The notes beneath the pieces are model-generated. The model saw nothing but the letters and a program-made list of their open reading frames with translations, was not told the DNA's origin and did no database searches. 64,000 bases of DNA, taken from positions 124,001 through 188,000 of the forward strand of contig SWDT01000096.1 in NCBI GenBank assembly GCA_009193035.1, given 5' to 3'. The position numbers and the translations under genes are program-made. Positions 36,044 through 48,719 of the stretch are shown here, piece after piece; within the stretch, counting starts at the first letter, position 1, and each line of letters begins with the position of its first letter. The stretch comes from Halicephalobus mephisto. Its lineage: Eukaryota > Nematoda > Chromadorea > Rhabditida > Panagrolaimidae.

Positions 36044-37649
36044 ATGGATTCTGACGAGGAATTGAACGGAGACGAAAGATATATCGAAGGCGATTTGGAA
36101 TCCGGATTTTACAGCGTCTACGAACCGAGGGAAGTCCTGGGTCGCGGATTGGCATCCACCGTCCGGAGATGCGTGGAAAGAAGCACCGGGAGGATATTTG
36201 CGGTCAAGATAGTGGATGTCAGTACGGAACGTCAAACAGAAGCCGATGCTGAGCGATTGAAGGAAGAAACACTTTCAGAAGTCCGATTATTACGGTTGCT
36301 GGCGGGACATCCGTCGATCATAGCCATTCATGACTTCTTCGTGACCCCTACTTTCCATTTTGCCGTTTTCGAAATGGCACCACGGGGGGAACTATTCCAT
36401 CTGCTCAACAAGTCAGTCACTATGAGCGAAAAGAAATCCAGATCCATAATGAGGCAGTTGTTCGACGGCGTAAGTTACATGCACGAAAAAAACATTGTCC
36501 ACAGAGATTTGAAACTCGAAAATATTCTTTGTATAGATAACCATAGAATAGTGATTAGTGATTTTGGATTTGCCATGCAGTTGAAGCCAGGAGAGAAGCT
36601 CAGGACACTTTTCGGAACTCCGGGTTACCTCGCTCCAGAAACCCTACGGTGCCAGATGTACGAAGACACCACTGGATACGGGATTGAAGTCGACAACTGG
36701 GCTCTCGGAGTCATCATGTACACTCTGTAAGTTTTTTGCATGTCAATTTACTAATTTTAATATTTTTCGATATATCACTAATTTTGATTTTTCCAATTTT
36801 TTACATTTTTGATATACTGTTTAATTTCTTCATTTCTTATATTTCCGATATACTGTAAAGTTATTAATTCCCTAATTCTTCATATATCCGATACATTAAC
36901 TTTTTCCTCATTTCTTATATTTTCGATATATGAATTTATTTATTTTTGACTTTTCGATGTGTTAATTTCCTCATTTTTAATATTTCCGACGTATGAATTT
37001 ATTGATTTTATCAGATTTTTAAAATTCTTGATATACTGTAGGTTTGTTAATTTACTCGTTTTCAGTCTAGCGGGTTATGCTCCGTTCTACCACCGTATAC
37101 AGCTCCGGATGATGAGGCATATTCAAGAGGGCAAATACGATTTTCCAAAGGACCAATGGGAGAATATTTCTGAAGACGCCAAAGATCTGGTTTGTTTTAA
37201 TTTTTTTAAATAATAAAACGCATTTTTAGATCCGTAAACTCCTCACTGTGGACGTATCTAAGAGGATCTCGGCTGCGGATGCTTTGCTTCATCGATGGTT
37301 TACAGTAGGAACAGCCACGAAAGAACAACTAAAAGAAGCTCTGGCGGCGAACATCCCAATTATCAAGAAAAATTACAAAAAACTTTATCAAACAGCCTTC
37401 AATGTTTGTAAATTCATATACAGAGTCAGACATCTTCACGATTTCAAGTTATCCGTCGACAGAAAAGAACTCAGAAAACGGCCATTCAGACTTCCAGAAA
37501 TCAGACACGAAGCCGAATCAGCAGCTTTCGCAGTATACGGTCACTGGGTCAACCGAGGTTTCCACTACTCCCGTGACATGCTATTCGCCAACAAACCTCG
37601 TCCGAAGTACTCTCCTCCAACTACTGAAGCGATTCAAGTACGAAATTGA
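36044..37649 (+). CDS. phkg-1: Phosphorylase kinase gamma (catalytic) subunit
   Basis: Ser/Thr kinase that phosphorylates and activates glycogen phosphorylase. Exons 36044-36726, 37066-37189, 37230-37649; 408 residues, about the family length (387-406 in mammals). Glycine loop LGRGLASTV, Lys in FAVKIVDV, catalytic HRDLKLENIL, DFG in SDFGFA, APE in GTPGYLAPE, and LLTVDVSKRISAADALLHRW of subdomain XI. FYSVYEPREVLGRG and LKPGEKLRTLFGTPGYLAPE are close to PhK gamma. The activation segment has no obvious phosphorylatable residue at the usual site, fitting the constitutively active gamma subunit. The C-terminal ~110 residues correspond to the calmodulin/alpha-binding region. AATAAA at 37760-37765. 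Confidence 0.93.
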
Positions 37650-38007
37650 CCAGTTGAATACCACTACTACGATCTCTACTCGATTTAGTTCTTAAGCATT
37701 GAGTGCATTATCATTTCTTGCCAGTAGAATTTTTGTAAAGTCAATAATTTCCATTTTGAAATAAAATCAAAAACTAATTTCTACAAAAAATCAAAAATAC
37801 CGTAAACCAAATGACTCCTTAGTTACAGTATCCACCTCTGGATTAAAATCCTAATTTCCTTAAAAACCAAAACTCATTTAAGCACATGTTTTATAAAGTA
37901 ATCATAACTACATAAATACCATCCAAGTATATAAAGTGAAACTTACAGTAGGACAAAGAAGATTTATAAATTATTACTTAAAAATAACTTATTTTTAGTT
38001 CACTAAT

Positions 38008-41000
38008 TCACTGTGAAATAAGCGTCTGATACACTTCATTCAAATTAGCAATGGCGGTGAGATGACGAGATTTCAATGACAATGTCAGTCCTCCTTGATT
38101 TTGCATCATTTTCAATTCAGAAAGGATATAGATTCCATTCGTATACTTGATAGAATGATACAAGAGTTCTTGTCCTTCAACATTACGTCTAGCAACAGTG
38201 AATATATTATTTTGCTGAAGTTTTGAGCAAATATCATCTAAAAACCAAACCTCATAAATCCCACTTATCCAATCAAAACCCACCAGAAGAGAAATTCAAT
38301 GGATTCTGCAGAGAAAATTGAACTTCATTTTTCTCCGGTATCTCTCTCCAAAGTTGCAGAAAATCACGCTTATCCATCTGTCCATTGTCATCAAAGTACA
38401 TATGAAGTGGAACCAAAACAGCAAAATAAAAAACATCCACATTATCTTTTACAGCAATTTGCAATTGAGTCAATGGATCTGATCTATTAGCAGCCCCATT
38501 CGTTCCACAAGTCAAGCTCTTCTGTGCCGATTGATTAGGTTGAATAACTCCAAAATCCAAAGCATCCATTGGAGTAAGGCCAAATCTAAAAACCCATCAT
38601 ATCTAATTTCAACAAAAAAAATTAAAAACTCACGAATTCGTATTGAATTGAATAGCAAAATCAGTAAGCGGATTAATAGATTTGTTAGTAAAAGTCAATT
38701 CCATGTAAATTTTTCCACTTTTTCTTGCAAAAGTTCCTTCAATTTGCAAACCTTTTCCACGAGTAGCATCAAGCCATACTTGTTTAGGAGGAACATAACC
38801 ACCAGCAGGAATACCAAAGGATCCAATTCCTGAAAGCGAGTTGTCGTCTAAACATAATAATTAAATAAACAAAATTCTTCCTATATCCATAATCAATGAA
38901 AATCCAAATATAGTCAAACTTCAAAAATCAAATATTTAAAAAAATTAAAACTGGACTATACTTTACAATTTTCAAAACTCAAAAAACACAACTTACCACT
39001 CGAAAGTGACATTTGATTGCCTCCAATCCCACTTCCAGTACTAGTAGTATCCAATCCTCCTAACAAATCATCAAGTCCAGGAATACCTACAGATTGAGAA
39101 GCCATTGAAGTATTGGCCGGAGTAGGAGCTGTTAAATCAAGTGAAAGTAAATCAGCAATTATATTTTCTTGAGTTGGAATGACAGTTGGTTGAGGAGCAG
39201 TTACCGTATCATTTCCAGGACTTGAAACATCATTAGAACTTCCCGGAATAACAGAAGAAGCAGAAGCAATTCCTTTCAATGGAGCTCTAGTTGCATCAAT
39301 AAACGAACTTGGAGGCTTATGATACACAGAAGCAAGGGATCCAATATGACAAACGAGTTGATTAAGCAATGATGGTTCAAGAAGATCAGTTTCTTCAGAA
39401 ATAAGAGGTTTTTCAGCAAGTACAACTTCTTTCGCAGCTCCAGGATCAGCACTCAAAAGTCTCCAGTAGATATAACCACGATCACGAAGATCAGGATTAT
39501 CACTATCTTGAGTAGCCAACGACAACAATCTTTGGACCAATTGTTGAGTATCTGTCGGACGCTTCAAGAAAAGCTTCACAACAGCAGTAAGAAGTTGAAG
39601 CTGAACTTGAGTATTCTCATCATGGAACCCTTCGACAAAGCTTTCCAACAATTCAGCAGCATTTTCAATTCTTTCAGCGTACTCTCCAATGATCCAAATC
39701 ATAGATGCACGAGCTTCTGGTTCATCCAACGTATCCAAGTTCTCACAAAGATTGGAAATAATGTTTTCGTATCTGTTGGGATACTTACGGAAGATGTCCT
39801 TGATGACGACAACTGCTTCTTGAACGACATAGCTGATCTTGGTTTGAATCAAATCCAACAGAGTTGCAACGCACTTTTCTGAGCTCTGTTCAACCTTGAT
39901 TGCACAGCGACCGATCGCTCTGACTGCTTTTCTGACGAAATCAACATCGACTTCAGCAGCGTATTCCTTCAACTCCGACAAAACCTGAGAGATGTTGTTC
40001 TGCTGAGCCAACCTGATCATAATGTCAAGTTTCTCCATCTTGACATAAATAGGGTCGTTGTATTTGACAAAGAAGACCTTCATTTCCTGTTTGAGGACAT
40101 CTGGACGTTTCTGGACAATCAGGTTGATGTTTCTCAAAGCGACATATTGGATTTCAGGTTCCGCAGACAGGAGAGTAACCATAGGTGGAGCTAGTTTCTT
40201 GACGAGTTGGGTGATGAAATCAGAACTTTCAGGGAGCATGTTGATCAATTTCATGAGGACTTTGACGGTCGACAGGACTACAGCAGCGTTGGCATGGGCC
40301 AGACGAGGACTGATACGCTCGCAAATACTGTAAAAAATAATTTCTTTAAAAACCACTTTTTAAAACTTACTTTTGAGCTTCTCTTTCGTCTTTGGGTTCG
40401 TAATTGGCCAAAGCATCAAGAATAAAAACTTGTCCCCATTCGGTGCATTCATTCAGAGCAGTCAAAAGCTTATTCACGGTTTGGAGATTGATTTTCACCA
40501 TCGGTCTGCTTTCGTTGATTTCAGTGATTGCAGCGACTGCATTCGCGACAACCATGGGGTTGGAATCGCTGAGCAAGTCGTTGAGCAACTCGACGAATCC
40601 TTGATCCTCCACCAAAGTCGGATTAATGTCGTGCAACTTGGCAACACAGACAGCAGCGGTTTTCCGAACATAGGGATCTTCGTCCTTCATGCATTTCCTC
40701 AAGGGCTCGCAGAGGTACTCAGTGATCTTGTCGACTCTGATGCAACCCATCGTCCTGACAGCTAACGCTCTAATGAGTGGATTTGGATCTTCGCAATCCT
40801 TGACAAAAGTGTTCACAGCCATAATCGCCAAATCTGGCTGACTCTTGGCGTAGTTCATCAAGTAAAGATAAACGAGTTTCTTGAGCTCCACGTTGTCAGT
40901 TTGCATGCAATTCACCACATCCGGAAAAAGGGCGCTGAAATTTTTCCATATATAATTTCCGTCCAGAAATCACGTAGGATGACTTACCTGACATCTTTGC

Positions 41001-41172
41001 CGACTGTCATGCTAGCAATGACTTTTTTGACGGCTTCGCGTTTTTTTTCTTTCTTGTCAGAATTGAGCTCATTTTTTAACTCGAATATTTCGCCTAAAAT
41101 TCGCAAAATAAAAATAATTTTCACACCATTTTTACCTTTCTTAGTAGTAGTGAAGTATTTCGAATCAGTCAT
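38008..41172 (-). CDS. apb-1: AP-1/AP-2 beta adaptin
   Basis: Large subunit of the clathrin adaptors at the plasma membrane and trans-Golgi. Exons (minus): 41172-41136, 41093-40988, 40934-40371, 40327-38997, 38847-38634, 38585-38284, 38237-38008; 927 residues against 937 in human AP2B1. The trunk (1-~585) is near-textbook: [52 protein letters not shown] and [19 protein letters not shown]. The hinge holds [10 protein letters not shown] and LDDLLGGLD; the first contains LLSLD, a clathrin-box-like site. The ear begins [15 protein letters not shown] and ends in the platform with [22 protein letters not shown]. elegans uses one beta subunit for both AP-1 and AP-2; whether this species does too cannot be told here. 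Confidence 0.96.
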
Positions 41173-41333
41173 CGTGGAAAAAAAAGGAATGAACGAAGGA
41201 TTCAACGACGGGACGAGAAACCGAAACAAAAATCGGAAATCCAATAACGTTGACTGTCCTCTCCGACGGGGTCCCGACGCGAAAGAACAAGGTTAATTTC
41301 GTCCAACTTTTTCGTCGGTTTTCGGACTCCAGA
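41173..41333. promoter_or_regulatory. Bidirectional promoter, beta adaptin / TRMT10C-like
   Basis: Only 161 bp separate the two ATGs. The segment is CG-richer than its surroundings and has no TATA box. Confidence 0.6.
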
Positions 41334-42743
41334 ATGGCTTCCAAATTCGCTCCATCTGCTTCATTTCTGTCTTCCCTCAAGAAAGCTCCAGATGCCGACA
41401 AGAAGCTTAAGTTGATCGACAGGATTCTGAAAGAAATAGAAGTAAGTTTTAATTATTTTTAAATAATTTTGTTTTTTTAGCTTGTAGAGTACTTCCACAC
41501 AAAATGCCCCGAGAAACTGACAGACAAGGAATGGAACAGGTTTGTATAACGTCATTATTGCGGATTGACAGTCATTTATGTTTTTTCAGATTGCTCCGGA
41601 CAACAAAGGTGTCGGAGCGGGTTTCCATGTTGGAGTACTTCGCCCTTACCCAGAAACGAGAAGCCGCCGATCAGCTTCAGAAAGAAGAACGAAAAAGAGC
41701 ACATATGGAGCATCTGGACGCTGAAGTAAGTACCTGTTAATCACTAAATGCATAACTTTTTCCAGAGAGCAAAGTACAACGCCGGCGGCATGGGATACGG
41801 TCCGGATATGTATGCACTCACACTTAATCCTTTCCGGAATGAAAGACGTAAGTTATTTTTCGTAGTTTTTAGTTTTGTAGAAAATAGAACTATGCCTTTA
41901 GATATGAACTTCATAAGTGGAGCAAAGCAATGGAGTACTCGTAGGCTGAAGGATACACCGAAGATCGCGATTGATTGTCAGTACTTTGACGCAATGTCGG
42001 TAAGGGACATGTCCAAGATGGGTGCTCAGGTGCAAATGGTCATTAATGTAAGTTCTAGTTCTATGTAATTGCGGTTTATAAATTGATTGATTTCAGGAAA
42101 ACGAAGTAGTCCGGAGAACCCCCTTTCACTTGGAGTTTCTGAATTTGGACACCAGAAAACCCCAAATAGCAGAAGTTAATAGGGCCTTCTTAATGTATCT
42201 CAACCAGAAATATGCTCATCAGAGAATATTGCCAGATGTTTATTCGGATATGCCCTACAGGACTGGAGACAAGGAAGTCCTCTATGTTACAAAGTAAATC
42301 CCCTTAATTTTGTAATTCTTACTACCCAAGCTTCCAGGTATGCCAGACAGTTCTTCAACGGTCCACTTCCTCATGACAAAACTATAATTGTTCCAGCTAC
42401 AATGGACAGAAAACGTGAATCCATCCAATATTGCCAAAAGATGAAATTTACTCCGATCTATTTGCCTATAAGGAAATACGTAAAATGGCAAGTCGGTGCT
42501 TTTTACCTCCCTGTTCCTAATATTTTGCGGATTTTTAACGAGGTCGCACTAAATGGCGGTGACTGGGCAACGGCGGTTGACAACAATGTAGCCTATAGGC
42601 ATAAGCAGACGATTGAAGAAAGAAGAGCGAAATTAGGACCTCGTTACGATAAAAAATATCAAGAACTTCGAGAAAGACAAGAAGTTATTCGGATGGTAGA
42701 AGAAGCTCTGGAAAAAGATGCCCAAAAAGCTGTGGAACGTTAG
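41334..42743 (+). CDS. TRMT10C/MRPP1-like tRNA methyltransferase (SPOUT)
   Basis: Likely mitochondrial tRNA (purine-9) N1-methyltransferase and RNase P subunit. Exons 41334-41441, 41481-41539, 41590-41725, 41766-41847, 41902-42047, 42097-42293, 42338-42743; 377 residues. The SPOUT fold shows as IAIDCQYFDAMSVRDMSK, PFHLEFLNLD, LYVTKYARQFF, IIVPATMDRKRESIQYCQK, YLPIRKYVKW and LNGGDWATAV, in the order seen in human MRPP1. The N-terminal ~110 residues are helical and Lys/Glu-rich. The assignment to TRMT10C over TRMT10A/B rests on the N-terminal region and on KYVKW. The HDAC gene starts 145 bp downstream with no AATAAA between, so the two are probably co-transcribed. Confidence 0.8.
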
Positions 42744-42888
42744 GTATACGATAGGAAATTTGTTGAGTTTTTGTTTATTTAAAATTATAGTGATTTTTAA
42801 ATTTGACGATTGCTGGTTATTGACCAAATTGATATCTTTGAGTTTTTTGATTTTGGTTTTATTGATTTTCCAGTTTTTTACGAGGACA

Positions 42889-44980
42889 ATGTCGACTTCT
42901 CCAGTTCAAGAACATTGCAAAAGACGTGTTGCTTACTACTATGATTGTGAGTTTGAATAATATGATTGTAATATTTGTAATTTTGCAGCCAGTATTGGCC
43001 ATTATTACTATGGACAAGGACATGTTATGAAGCCAAATCGCATCAAAATGGCTCATCATTTGATTCTTAATTATGGTCTTTATCGACATATGGAGATTTA
43101 TCGTCCGTTTCCGGCTCAATATGAGGATCTTACGAAATTTCACACGGAGGATTATATTAATTTTTTGAAACAAGCTCAACCAGACAATTTGAAGACTTTA
43201 AATAAGCAGATGGTGAAATTTAATGTTGGAGAAGATTGTCCTGTTTTTGACGGATTGTATGAATTTTGTCAACTTTCAAGTGGAGGATCTCTTGCTGCTG
43301 CTGTGAAGCTTAACAAACAAAAAACTGATATTGCAATTAATTGGATGGGAGGTCTTCATCATGCCAAAAAAGCTGAGGCTTCTGGTTTTTGTTATTCTAA
43401 TGATATTGTTTTGGGAATTTTGGAATTACTGAAATATCACAAAAGGTTGGTTTATTTGGTATTGATTAATTGATGAATGAGAAATTATTTTTTTTTCATG
43501 ACCTTAGTTTTGAGATAGCATGGTTTGATAACAACAAATATTGTCAATTTATGGAAATCACAATTGTTGGGAAATGAATTGAACTCGATTTTTGTTTTTG
43601 TATTTTTTTAAAATGGGTTTTTGACAAAGATTTGGAATTAAATAAGTGAAATGACGTAATTTGATAACTAAAATTTGACTATCAAATATGCTGTTATTTA
43701 CTGTAGGATTGATAGCCTCTGGGGATTGGAAATGTAAATTTTATGTAATTGAAGTAGTCATTAATGTAAAATAAACAACTTTTTTAATAGAATATATTTC
43801 TATTATTTGGGGGTTTTAATTGACTAATGTCATATATGATCCAATAATGTTTGTTTTGTTTTGAAAACTTGATGGTGAAATAGGAATTAATTTCAATAGA
43901 AGAACAATTACTAATTTGGATTTTAAATTGAAAAAATTAAAGTTTTTTGCGCGGGAATTTTAGAAATTTAATCATAGAAGATCTGTAATTTTTTGAGACG
44001 TGATGAATAAGATGAAAAAATGAACTGTAGAATTTTATTTTTTGGAATGTGATGGATTTTTATGGAAATTTGTTAATTGTTGGTTTTTCAGAGTTCTTTA
44101 TGTTGATATTGATGTTCACCATGGTGATGGTGTTGAAGAAGCTTTCTACACTACTGATAGAGTTATGACTGTGTCTTTCCATAAGCATGGTGATTTCTTT
44201 CCTGGAACTGGGGATATTTGTGATATTGGAGCTGGAAGAGGTAAATATTATGCTGTTAATGTTCCTTTGAAGGATGGAGTCACTGATGAATCTTACAAAT
44301 TTGTTTTTGAACCTGTTATGACCAAGGTTATGGAGACTTTCCAACCTTCTGCTGTTGTTCTTCAATGTGGAGCTGATTCTCTTAATGGGGATAGATTGGG
44401 AAATTTCAACTTGACGTTATATGGACATGGGAACTGCGTCACGTTCTTCAGAAAGTACAATGTTCCTTTGATGCTTCTTGGAGGTGGAGGATATACAGCT
44501 AGAAATGTTGCCAGATGCTGGACTTATGAGACTTCATTAGCTGTGAATATTCCTATTGACAATAAGCTTCCTCACAACGACTTTTTCGAGTATTATGCTC
44601 CTACTTTTACCCTTCATATTGAGGAGTCTAGTATTCCTAATGAGAACCCGAGAGAAATGTTGGAGAGTCATCAGCGAGTCGTTTTTGAAAATCTCAGACA
44701 TGTTCCTGCTTGTCCAAGTGTTCAGATGCAGCCTGTTCCTGCAGATGCCATCAATGTTGAGGAAATGGAAGCCATCAAGATGGACATTGCGGATCCTGAT
44801 GATAGACTTCCGGATGCTGTTTCTGATAAGATTGTGGAGCATTCTGGGGAGCTTTATGATAATGAGAAAGAAGGAGGTGATATTAAAAATGAGGAATGTT
44901 TCAAACCTATCAAGAGACCAGTAGAATCTGAGGATACTGAAATGGTGGATGGATCGAAGAAATCTAAAGTTGAAGGTTAA
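42889..44980 (+). CDS. hda-1: Class I histone deacetylase (HDAC1/2)
   Basis: Zinc-dependent lysine deacetylase, the catalytic part of NuRD, Sin3 and CoREST-type complexes. Exons 42889-42946, 42989-43445, 44092-44980; 467 residues (C. elegans HDA-1 461). [19 protein letters not shown] at the start; charge-relay His pair in [18 protein letters not shown]; zinc ligands in DIDVHHGDG and the later Asp in [28 protein letters not shown] with the active-site Tyr region. The tail is acidic then basic (GSKKSKVEG). An ATTTTCCAG acceptor lies 17 bases before the ATG, as expected for a downstream operon gene. AATAAA at 45141-45146. The second intron (646 bp) is unusually long for the gene and holds no recognisable element. 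Confidence 0.97.
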
Positions 44981-46188
44981 GTTGTATGGTTTTGTGGTTT
45001 TTGGAATTTTTTTAGCAATTACTCTTATTTTTTTCCTCAGATCTTTCTTTATTTGGTCTCTGGAACAAATTGGTTCCTGTCAATGATGCATATTTATCGA
45101 TTTTTTATTTTACTGGAAATTGAGATGAATTTTGTCAGCAAATAAAATGTCACTTTTGGAAATTTGAAAACTGACCGGTCGAGTGGAGGAAGTTTTTATT
45201 TTAAAACAAATAGATGATTAACTGTCAAAAAACCGGAAGATGGTTGTTTGTTTTTAAAATTTTTTTTGTTCTTATTTAATTAATTAAAAAAATGGGAATT
45301 TTGAGAAAAAATATATGGTGATCAGGAGGTACTGTATTTTTAAGAAGAATGGAGAAATTCAGGTTTTTTCGAGAAAACATAATTTGAGATGAAAAATAAA
45401 TTTATGATTTTTTTGAGGAAAAATTAGAGATATGTAAAAGTAAATTTATAATTTAAAAAAATTAGAGATATATACAAAAATAAATTCATAATTTTAAAAA
45501 AATTAGAGATATGTAAAAATAAATTTATGATTTTTTTGAATAAAAATTAGAGATATGTAAAAGTAAATTTATAATTTTCTTCAAAAAATTAGAAATATGT
45601 AAAAATAAATTCATAATTTTCTTCAAAAATTTAGAGATATGTAAAAGTAAATTTATAATTTTAAAAAAATTTAGAGATATGTAAAAGTGACTTTGTAATT
45701 TTTTGAAGAAAAAATTCAAAGATATGCAAAAATAAATTCATGATTTTTTTGAAGAAAAAAAATCTAAAGATATGCAAAGTGGATTCAAAATTCCCAGTGT
45801 CCCCGAATCTTGTCCATTTTCAATTTTTGCAATGAATCTCAATTTCAAATTTCGAACCTCTTCCAGAAATTAGAAAAACAAAAAAGCATTCTATTCCCGT
45901 TCCATGACTTTTCCTCGAGTACTTCTCTTTCCGTTCACAGTTTGGAATTAATGCGATCGCCCTGAGCATTATTGTTTGTCTTCGCTAAATTTTGCTTGTT
46001 TGTCCAATTTTTCGAGTGCAATCAAAAAATATCAGCAATCAAGATTCCGAACTTTGGAACCGCCCTGGATATCGGATATAAAAGACCAAAATTTTCGAGG
46101 ATCATATATCAAATTATCGACTTTGATATTTCTGTAAGTTTCGAATAATTTTAATTATTTATTAATTATTGATAAATTTAGAAAAATC
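44981..46188 (+). other. Intergenic: HDAC 3' end, tandem repeat, promoter
   Basis: Bases 45395-45790 are a ~52-bp tandem repeat (AATTAGAGATATGTAAAA and variants, about seven copies). A CG-richer block follows (45840-46090) with GGATATAAAAGAC at 46073-46085, a good TATA-type promoter about 110 bp before the next ATG, and a 5'-UTR intron (GTAAGTTTCG to AAATTTAG, about 46133-46181). Confidence 0.65.
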
Positions 46189-47003
46189 ATGTTCCGTTTG
46201 TCTTCAGCTGTTGTTGCTTTTTTGGTCGTCGGAGGAGCCTTCTGCGTTGAACTGACTCCAGAAGAACACTCTCTTGCTCCTTACGGAGACACCGATTCCC
46301 GCACTTGGTTGAGATTCAAGAGATCTTGTGGATCTTGCTGTGGAGGCGGAAGCTGCTGCGGATCGCCTTCTCCATGTGCTCAGGTTAGTTTTCGAGGATT
46401 CAGTCACTATCCGGCTTCACTGAAATCGCCATCTGGATAGTGACTTGGAACTCTGACTCACTGTCCAAAAGGGAATCAGATAGTGACTGGCAAATTCGGA
46501 TTAAAGTGGACACTATCCATTTTTCTCATTTGGATTATTTTTGAATAGTGATTTTGAGAATGTCAATGAGAAATGGATAGTGACTGAAATCTCCGGAAAT
46601 GGGAAGATATCGGTCGCTGTTCAGATTCGGGATGAATAAGTTAACTTTCTAGTCCTGTTGCTCGATGCAAGCGATCTCCATCCCCCTGCCCCCTCCGTGT
46701 CCCTGTGGAGCCCCTGGGTGTTCCTGTGGAGGTGGTTGTTCTTGTGGAATGCCAGGATGTTCCTGTTCTGTCCCATCTTGTCCTTGTGGATCTCCTGGAT
46801 GTTCTTGTTCTCAAACTTCTCTAGTTATCCCCGTCCAACAAACCTGTTGTAAATGCTGTCAACCAGTCTGCGCCACAGCTTGCATCAACGGCGGAGGATG
46901 TGCTTGCGGATGCACCAGAGGTGGTTGCCGCAGGAAGAGAGATCTCTTCGAAGCCATCAACGCCTACGAATCCGGACTCGCCGTCCCTGCTAACAACCTT
47001 TAA
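46189..47003 (+). CDS. Secreted Cys/Gly-rich protein
   Basis: 181 residues, exons 46189-46383 and 46653-47003. Residues 1-19 are a signal peptide (SSAVVAFLVVGGAFC). RFKR at about 42-45 is a furin-type site just before a Cys-rich part: CGSCCGGGSCCG, then Pro/Gly/Cys units of the form PCGAPGC, SCGMPGC and PCGSPGC, then CCKCCQPVCATAC and GGGCACGCTRGGC, ending RRKR and a short non-Cys tail. The layout suggests a processed, heavily disulphide-linked cuticle or matrix protein; that is inference. TATA-type promoter upstream; AATAAA at 47083-47088. The intron holds a GATAGTGAC cluster. No named family recognised. Confidence 0.8.
46400..46610 (+). repeat. GATAGTGAC repeat cluster 4
   Basis: CAGTCACTATCCGG, GGATAGTGACTTGG, AGATAGTGACTGG, GACACTATCC and GGATAGTGACTG all lie within this 210-bp stretch of the intron of the Cys/Gly-rich gene. 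Confidence 0.85.
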
Positions 47004-47545
47004 ATACTGCAGTAAATGTGCACACGGTCACATACCGACTTAACATCTTTCATAAGCTTGTATTTATTCTTAGGTGCAGTAAAATAAACGTGAAAAAATC
47101 AAAAGTTGAAAATCAAGTAATTTTGTTAACATTTTGAAAATCCAGAAAAATAGACAACTCCGATAATTACAGAATACAAAAATTGAAAAAAATATTCAAA
47201 AAAACAGATCTACACAAAAAAACGTAACTTTTGACTTTTTAACAATTTCGAAATTTAACGCAATCATCACATTTTTCATGGATATTTAATATTTGTGACG
47301 GAAATTAAAATATAATAGTGACGGATTTTTATTTGTTACTGAGTTAAAAGTTACTTTTTTGTGTAATGTGTAAATGCATTATTTCAATATGTCGGTGCAC
47401 AAAACACAATGCATCCAGTGCATCAAAGTTGTTTCAATGTATTTATATATTACGTGCATCGTTTTTGAGTGCAGATTGTCATACTGCGTGTTGTGAAAAA
47501 TAATTTTTATCTATATCTTTTAAATCCTAAAATTTAATAAATATC
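47004..47545. other. Intergenic with MITE copy 3
   Basis: Contains the poly(A) signal of the Cys/Gly-rich gene, a MITE of the ACGTAACTTTT family (47212-47366), and a GATACA/TGTAT-type repeat fragment (47370-47480) that accompanies this MITE elsewhere. Confidence 0.6.
47212..47366 (+). mobile_element. MITE, ACGTAACTTTT family, copy 3
   Basis: CACAAAAAAACGTAACTTTT at one end and AAAAGTTACTTTTTTGTG at the other are inverted termini. The inside has TTTTCATGGATATT and ATTTGTGACGGAAATT, as in the other copies. Confidence 0.8.
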
Positions 47546-47976
47546 AGTAGTATATAAAAGGGGTTTCTAGCGCACCCAGAAACCCACGAAGCTCCACCGC
47601 CTATTTTACCTGTAAAAATAGTGCAAAAGCTGCTTTTTTTCTGGCGCACTCAGAAACCCACAAACTCCACACAGTCTATTTTACCTGTAAAAATGTCTAT
47701 TTTACCTGCAAAAATGTCTAGCGCAGAAAAAACCCACAAAGCCCTCATAGCTTATTTTACCTATAAAAATAGTGTATAAAAATCTTATAGTCTATTTTAC
47801 CTATAAAAATCTCTAGCGCAGCAAAAACCCACTAAGCCCAAATTTTCAAAAACCCACAAAATCTCATGGTCTATCTTACCTGTAAAAATGTCTAGCGCAG
47901 AAAAAATCCACAAACCCCAATTCTCATTTTTTATACTTTTTTTCGATAATTTTTATAAATTTTTATTCTGTATAAA

Positions 47977-48369
47977 ATGTTTATTAACAAACCATTAACG
48001 AATTACGAGATTACAAAATTAGCTAAAGAATTAAAAATAAAAAATTTTAGAGGGGTATTTATGAGGGATACTCTTCCGGGTAAGGTTAATGATGTAGAAT
48101 GTGGAGTTGTAAATTTGGACGAGAGTAAAAATACTGGTACTCATTGGGTGTGTTACTATAAAAGTAAAGAAAAGTGTTATTATTTTGATTCTTTTGGACT
48201 GGATCCTCCATTAGAATTACAGAATTACTTAAATTCGCAAATTGAATTATCAACTTTTCAAATTCAAAAATTTAATACCCATCACTGTGGTTATTATTGT
48301 TTACTTTTTCTAAAATTAATGGAAAAATATGATTTTAAAGAAATTGTGTTAGATTTGGTGGAATGCTGA
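47977..48369 (+). CDS. Polinton adenain-like cysteine protease, copy 1
   Basis: 130 residues. Motifs of the adenovirus-protease-like C5/Ulp1 group: GTHWVCYY with the catalytic His, YYFDSFG with the Asp/aromatic site, and HHCGYYC with the catalytic Cys. It lies at the left end of the element; its first 60 or so residues are within the terminal inverted arm. In Polintons it is thought to process virion proteins. The frame is open throughout, but the host element is decayed and no expression is implied. Confidence 0.8.
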   Translation: MFINKPLTNYEITKLAKELKIKNFRGVFMRDTLPGKVNDVECGVVNLDESKNTGTHWVCYYKSKEKCYYFDSFGLDPPLELQNYLNSQIELSTFQIQKFNTHHCGYYCLLFLKLMEKYDFKEIVLDLVEC

Positions 48370-48389
48370 AAATATCAGATCAAAGACCT

Positions 48390-48515
48390 ATGACCATGAG
48401 CTAATGTATCAATTTTATTCCCTAAAATATATCTTTTAACCTCTTCCTTGCTGTTATCATCATCATTCAGCACAACGTTGTTTTGTTTTGTAGCACAAAT
48501 TTAATGTTTTTTTTC
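48390..48515 (-). pseudogene. Polinton DNA polymerase B, C-terminal scrap
   Basis: Tail to tail with the protease gene. The minus strand reads EEVKRYILGNKIDTLAHGH to a stop, homologous to the end of the larger polymerase fragment at 51735-52562 (EEYKRYILHNIDTLAHG). Truncated after about 40 residues. Confidence 0.65.
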
Positions 48516-48719
48516 TGTTTATAAATGGTCTATTTCAATTTAAATTTGACTTCCAGCGAGTCAATATTCAAATCGAGCAAACATTGACAAAATACGCGCG
48601 TGCACCATTGCATTGACTTTGTCCCACAGCGAACTAAAAAATTTTGCCAATAGACAGCATTTGCTTGGTTGCATGCTCACAATTGATTCTTGTATTCAAA
48701 TTTTTCGTGTCTTTATATA

